The notes under the pieces are model-generated. The model was given only the letters and a program-made list of their open reading frames with translations. It was not told the DNA's origin and did no database searches. Positions 5,131-7,091 of a stretch of 7,091 bases of DNA are shown here, one piece after another; position 1 is the stretch's first letter, and every line of letters begins with the position of its first letter. The position numbers and the translations under genes were made by a program. The DNA is from Candidatus Zixiibacteriota bacterium. Lineage in GTDB: Bacteria > SM23-81. The stretch is taken from positions 1 to 7,091 of the forward strand of contig DAOVRJ010000123.1 of assembly GCA_030628225.1 (NCBI GenBank), written 5' to 3'.

Positions 5131-7091
5131 TCACCTGACCAACACCATCTTGACGGTCTTGCTCAAGCCACCCGTCTCCAGCCGGCAGAAATAAAGACCG
5201 CTGGTCACCTGGCGGCCGCCATCATCCCGTCCGTCCCAGGTTACTTCATACCAGTCGGCTTGCTGATGACCATCCAGCAGAGTCCGTACCCTCTGGCCCA
5301 AGAGGTTGAACACGGTCACATGGACATCGCCGTCACGGGCTAGCGAATAGACGATGGCGGTCCCATCATTGAACGGGTTCGGATAGCAGCTCAGTTGCAG
5401 CTCCGGCATCTGTCCGGCGGCAGCCGGCCCCTCTGATATTTCGGTGATCTGAGCATACAGATCTATCAGGTTACTCAGGACGGAATCTTCCAGGGGGATG
5501 ATCTCGTCCAGGTCCAATCGCATCTGCAACAGATAGGGACCGACCATGTTCAGGCTGCCCCCGGCGTAGTAGATGGCGCTGAGCATGTTGGCATACGTAT
5601 CCGAAATCCGGCCGGCCACAGAGGACAACTCATCGGACAGATCGCTCAGGATAGCCGCTTGAGGATATTCGAGGGTTCCGTAATGGGCGGCGGCGCCCTG
5701 CCAGCAGATCTGGCAGCCCCACATATCAAAGATCAAGGTCAGCATATTCAGGGCATCGTTGAGATCCCCTCCCGTGGAGACTATGACATCGTCAAACAGT
5801 TTCTGAAAGGTTTGCTCATCCATGTCCTCCTGCAAACAGGGAAAAGACGATCTCCCGTAAACGTCGAACACAGGCCACCAGACGGGATCGAAGGCATTCC
5901 GGTCTCCGGCCAGGCGAAGGAGGCTTTTTTCCAGGGCATCGAGGAACATCGTCTCCCGGGAGGGCATGGGCCCGGCAGGAGCATAAAAGATGAGGATGTA
6001 GCTTGTGCCCAGGCTCTGCTCGACGGCCCAGCGGAAAGTATCCAGGGGCACGACCACGAAGGCCCCCCTGTTCTCTGGATGGGGAATGCCCGGCTGATCG
6101 AGAATGGCCAGTCCAACGCCGGGGTCGTGAATGATTACGGCGGAATCGGTGTAGCCCACCACCACGGCTGCATGCCCGGAATGGATGCCATTGGCGCGAA
6201 GATAATCCCAATCGGGCTGAGGCAAATAGTAGGGGTCCACGCTGGTCTCGAAGGGGATGCCAGCATCGATCTTGGACTTCAATGCCAGCAGATAATCGGA
6301 CCAGCTCTCCTGCACCTCAATAGCCGCGATGAGGTTGCGGATGAGGCCGCTAAACTCGTAGTCGCTCTGGGCCTGGCAAAGTATCCAACCTCCGCTGAGA
6401 GCCAGCCAGTCGTCCTGACAGGCCATTGTGTGGGGACAACAGGCCAGCTCCACCGTCTCATATACATCGTGACCGGCGCCGTAGAAATTGAACAGCATGG
6501 CCAGGGCCGCGTAATTGCAGAACCCGTTTATCTGTTGCCACACCCAGGGAACGGAATCACACAGGCACACGAAGAGACTGTCGACATTGTCGCTCTCGTC
6601 CACTTCAGCAACAGAAGCACCTGGATCAACGACAAAAAATATCTGCGAAGAATCCGGACACCCGATCCAGGATACGGAATCATAAACGGTGCTATCCGGA
6701 GGTAAAGAGGCGATGACAATATCATCTCCTATCTGCGTACCCCCACCCTGTGGATCTCCCAGAAAGAACCGGGCAACGATGTCATTCTGAGTGGACGTGC
6801 CGCTGTTGCACACTCCTCCAACGATGTACATGGTGCTCTGCGCTTCCCAATCGTTGGAGAGATACAGGCTCACAGCGGCCAGGTTCTCGCCCATCGAGTA
6901 GAAAATCACCTCTTTCTCTGGCGGAGGCGACCTTTCCATGGTGGTGAGAAGATGTTCCGGGCTGGCCTGCAGGGTCGTCCATACCGTGGGACGGGGGATG
7001 GCTGTGGAGATGAGCAAGCTTTTTCCCTGATCCACAGAAGATGTTTTCCCTCCGCGGGCGTTCATTATCGGCACGAGGAGCATGAAGAAGA
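5131..7091 (-). CDS. Exported C39-like/BtrH-like cysteine peptidase with CARDB-like and sorting domains (5'-partial)
   Basis: At least 650 residues are encoded. Numbering here is from the ATG at 7083, but the frame stays open to the window edge (two Phe codons upstream) and that ATG has no ribosome binding site. The true start and the rest of the signal peptide probably lie outside. Residues about 80-170 resemble a CARDB domain, ending FFVVDPGASVAEVDESDNV. Residues about 180-350 resemble the C39-like/BtrH N-terminal papain fold. They contain QQINGFCNYAALAMLFNFYG (Q183/Q184, candidate nucleophile C189), SGHAAVVVGY (H304) and IIHDPG (D320). A mostly helical, unassigned region with a C..C pair (C457, C460) spans about 371-555. 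The final 84 residues (YPNPFN to KMVLVR) are a FlgD-like sorting domain. The inferred role is extracellular peptidase or amidase/acyltransferase-type thiol chemistry; the substrate is unknown. It converges on the papain-family gene and has its own terminator. Confidence 0.8.
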   Translation of the reverse strand, partial: FFMLLVPIMNARGGKTSSVDQGKSLLISTAIPRPTVWTTLQASPEHLLTTMERSPPPEKEVIFYSMGENLAAVSLYLSNDWEAQSTMYIVGGVCNSGTSTQNDIVARFFLGDPQGGGTQIGDDIVIASLPPDSTVYDSVSWIGCPDSSQIFFVVDPGASVAEVDESDNVDSLFVCLCDSVPWVWQQINGFCNYAALAMLFNFYGAGHDVYETVELACCPHTMACQDDWLALSGGWILCQAQSDYEFSGLIRNLIAAIEVQESWSDYLLALKSKIDAGIPFETSVDPYYLPQPDWDYLRANGIHSGHAAVVVGYTDSAVIIHDPGVGLAILDQPGIPHPENRGAFVVVPLDTFRWAVEQSLGTSYILIFYAPAGPMPSRETMFLDALEKSLLRLAGDRNAFDPVWWPVFDVYGRSSFPCLQEDMDEQTFQKLFDDVIVSTGGDLNDALNMLTLIFDMWGCQICWQGAAAHYGTLEYPQAAILSDLSDELSSVAGRISDTYANMLSAIYYAGGSLNMVGPYLLQMRLDLDEIIPLEDSVLSNLIDLYAQITEISEGPAAAGQMPELQLSCYPNPFNDGTAIVYSLARDGDVHVTVFNLLGQRVRTLLDGHQQADWYEVTWDGRDDGGRQVTSGLYFCRLETGGLSKTVKMVLVR

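Noticed and set aside
5659-6705. 348-codon plus-strand open frame
   Set aside because: It is antisense to the C39-like peptidase gene, whose catalytic motifs and sorting domain are clear. The plus-strand translation shows no domain or signal.

Overview
The window most likely comes from a moderately GC-rich bacterium of the Fibrobacteres-Chlorobi-Bacteroidetes (FCB) superphylum or an uncultured relative. Two large proteins end in the 'YPNPFN...LGQ.V...SGLY.CRL...KMVL.R' module. This FlgD-like C-terminal sorting domain is typical of proteins exported by type IX (Por) secretion-like systems in that group. The intergenic DNA is full of short degenerate tandem 'words' and palindromes. No species can be named from the sequence alone.

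Layout. Positions 1-285 hold no recognisable gene but contain a GC-rich set of nested inverted repeats, plus TTCGAG-type words near the left edge. Two small minus-strand genes follow: a secreted NTF2-like (SnoaL/DUF4440-type) protein (286-732) and, upstream of it, an integral-membrane isoprenylcysteine carboxyl methyltransferase-family protein (835-1317). A good sigma70-type promoter for the pair lies at 1412-1440 on the minus strand. Positions 1441-1860 are repeat-rich spacer, including four heptamers at 1465-1495 and seven tandem nonamers at 1742-1804. A strong plus-strand promoter (TTGACA, 17 bp, TAGAAT) at 1866-1894 and a hairpin-rich leader precede a 940-residue secreted papain-family protease (1990-4812). 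That protein carries a seven-bladed FG-GAP/VCBS propeller and a sorting domain.

From 4813 to 5130 lie inverted copies of the nonamer repeat, a rho-independent terminator for the protease gene, a REP-like palindrome, and a separate terminator serving the opposite strand. The rest of the window (5131 to the right edge, minus strand) encodes a second exported putative cysteine peptidase. It has a CARDB-like domain, a C39-like/BtrH-like catalytic domain, an unassigned helical region and a sorting domain. Its 5' end probably lies outside the window.

The two large genes are convergent and each has its own terminator. They encode different families of papain-fold (clan CA) peptidases joined to closely similar sorting domains (46 of 84 positions identical by my count, no gaps). 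The likely theme is extracellular or cell-surface proteolysis. I see no evidence that the two small genes at left are functionally linked to them. I found no tRNA, rRNA, CRISPR array or transposase gene.
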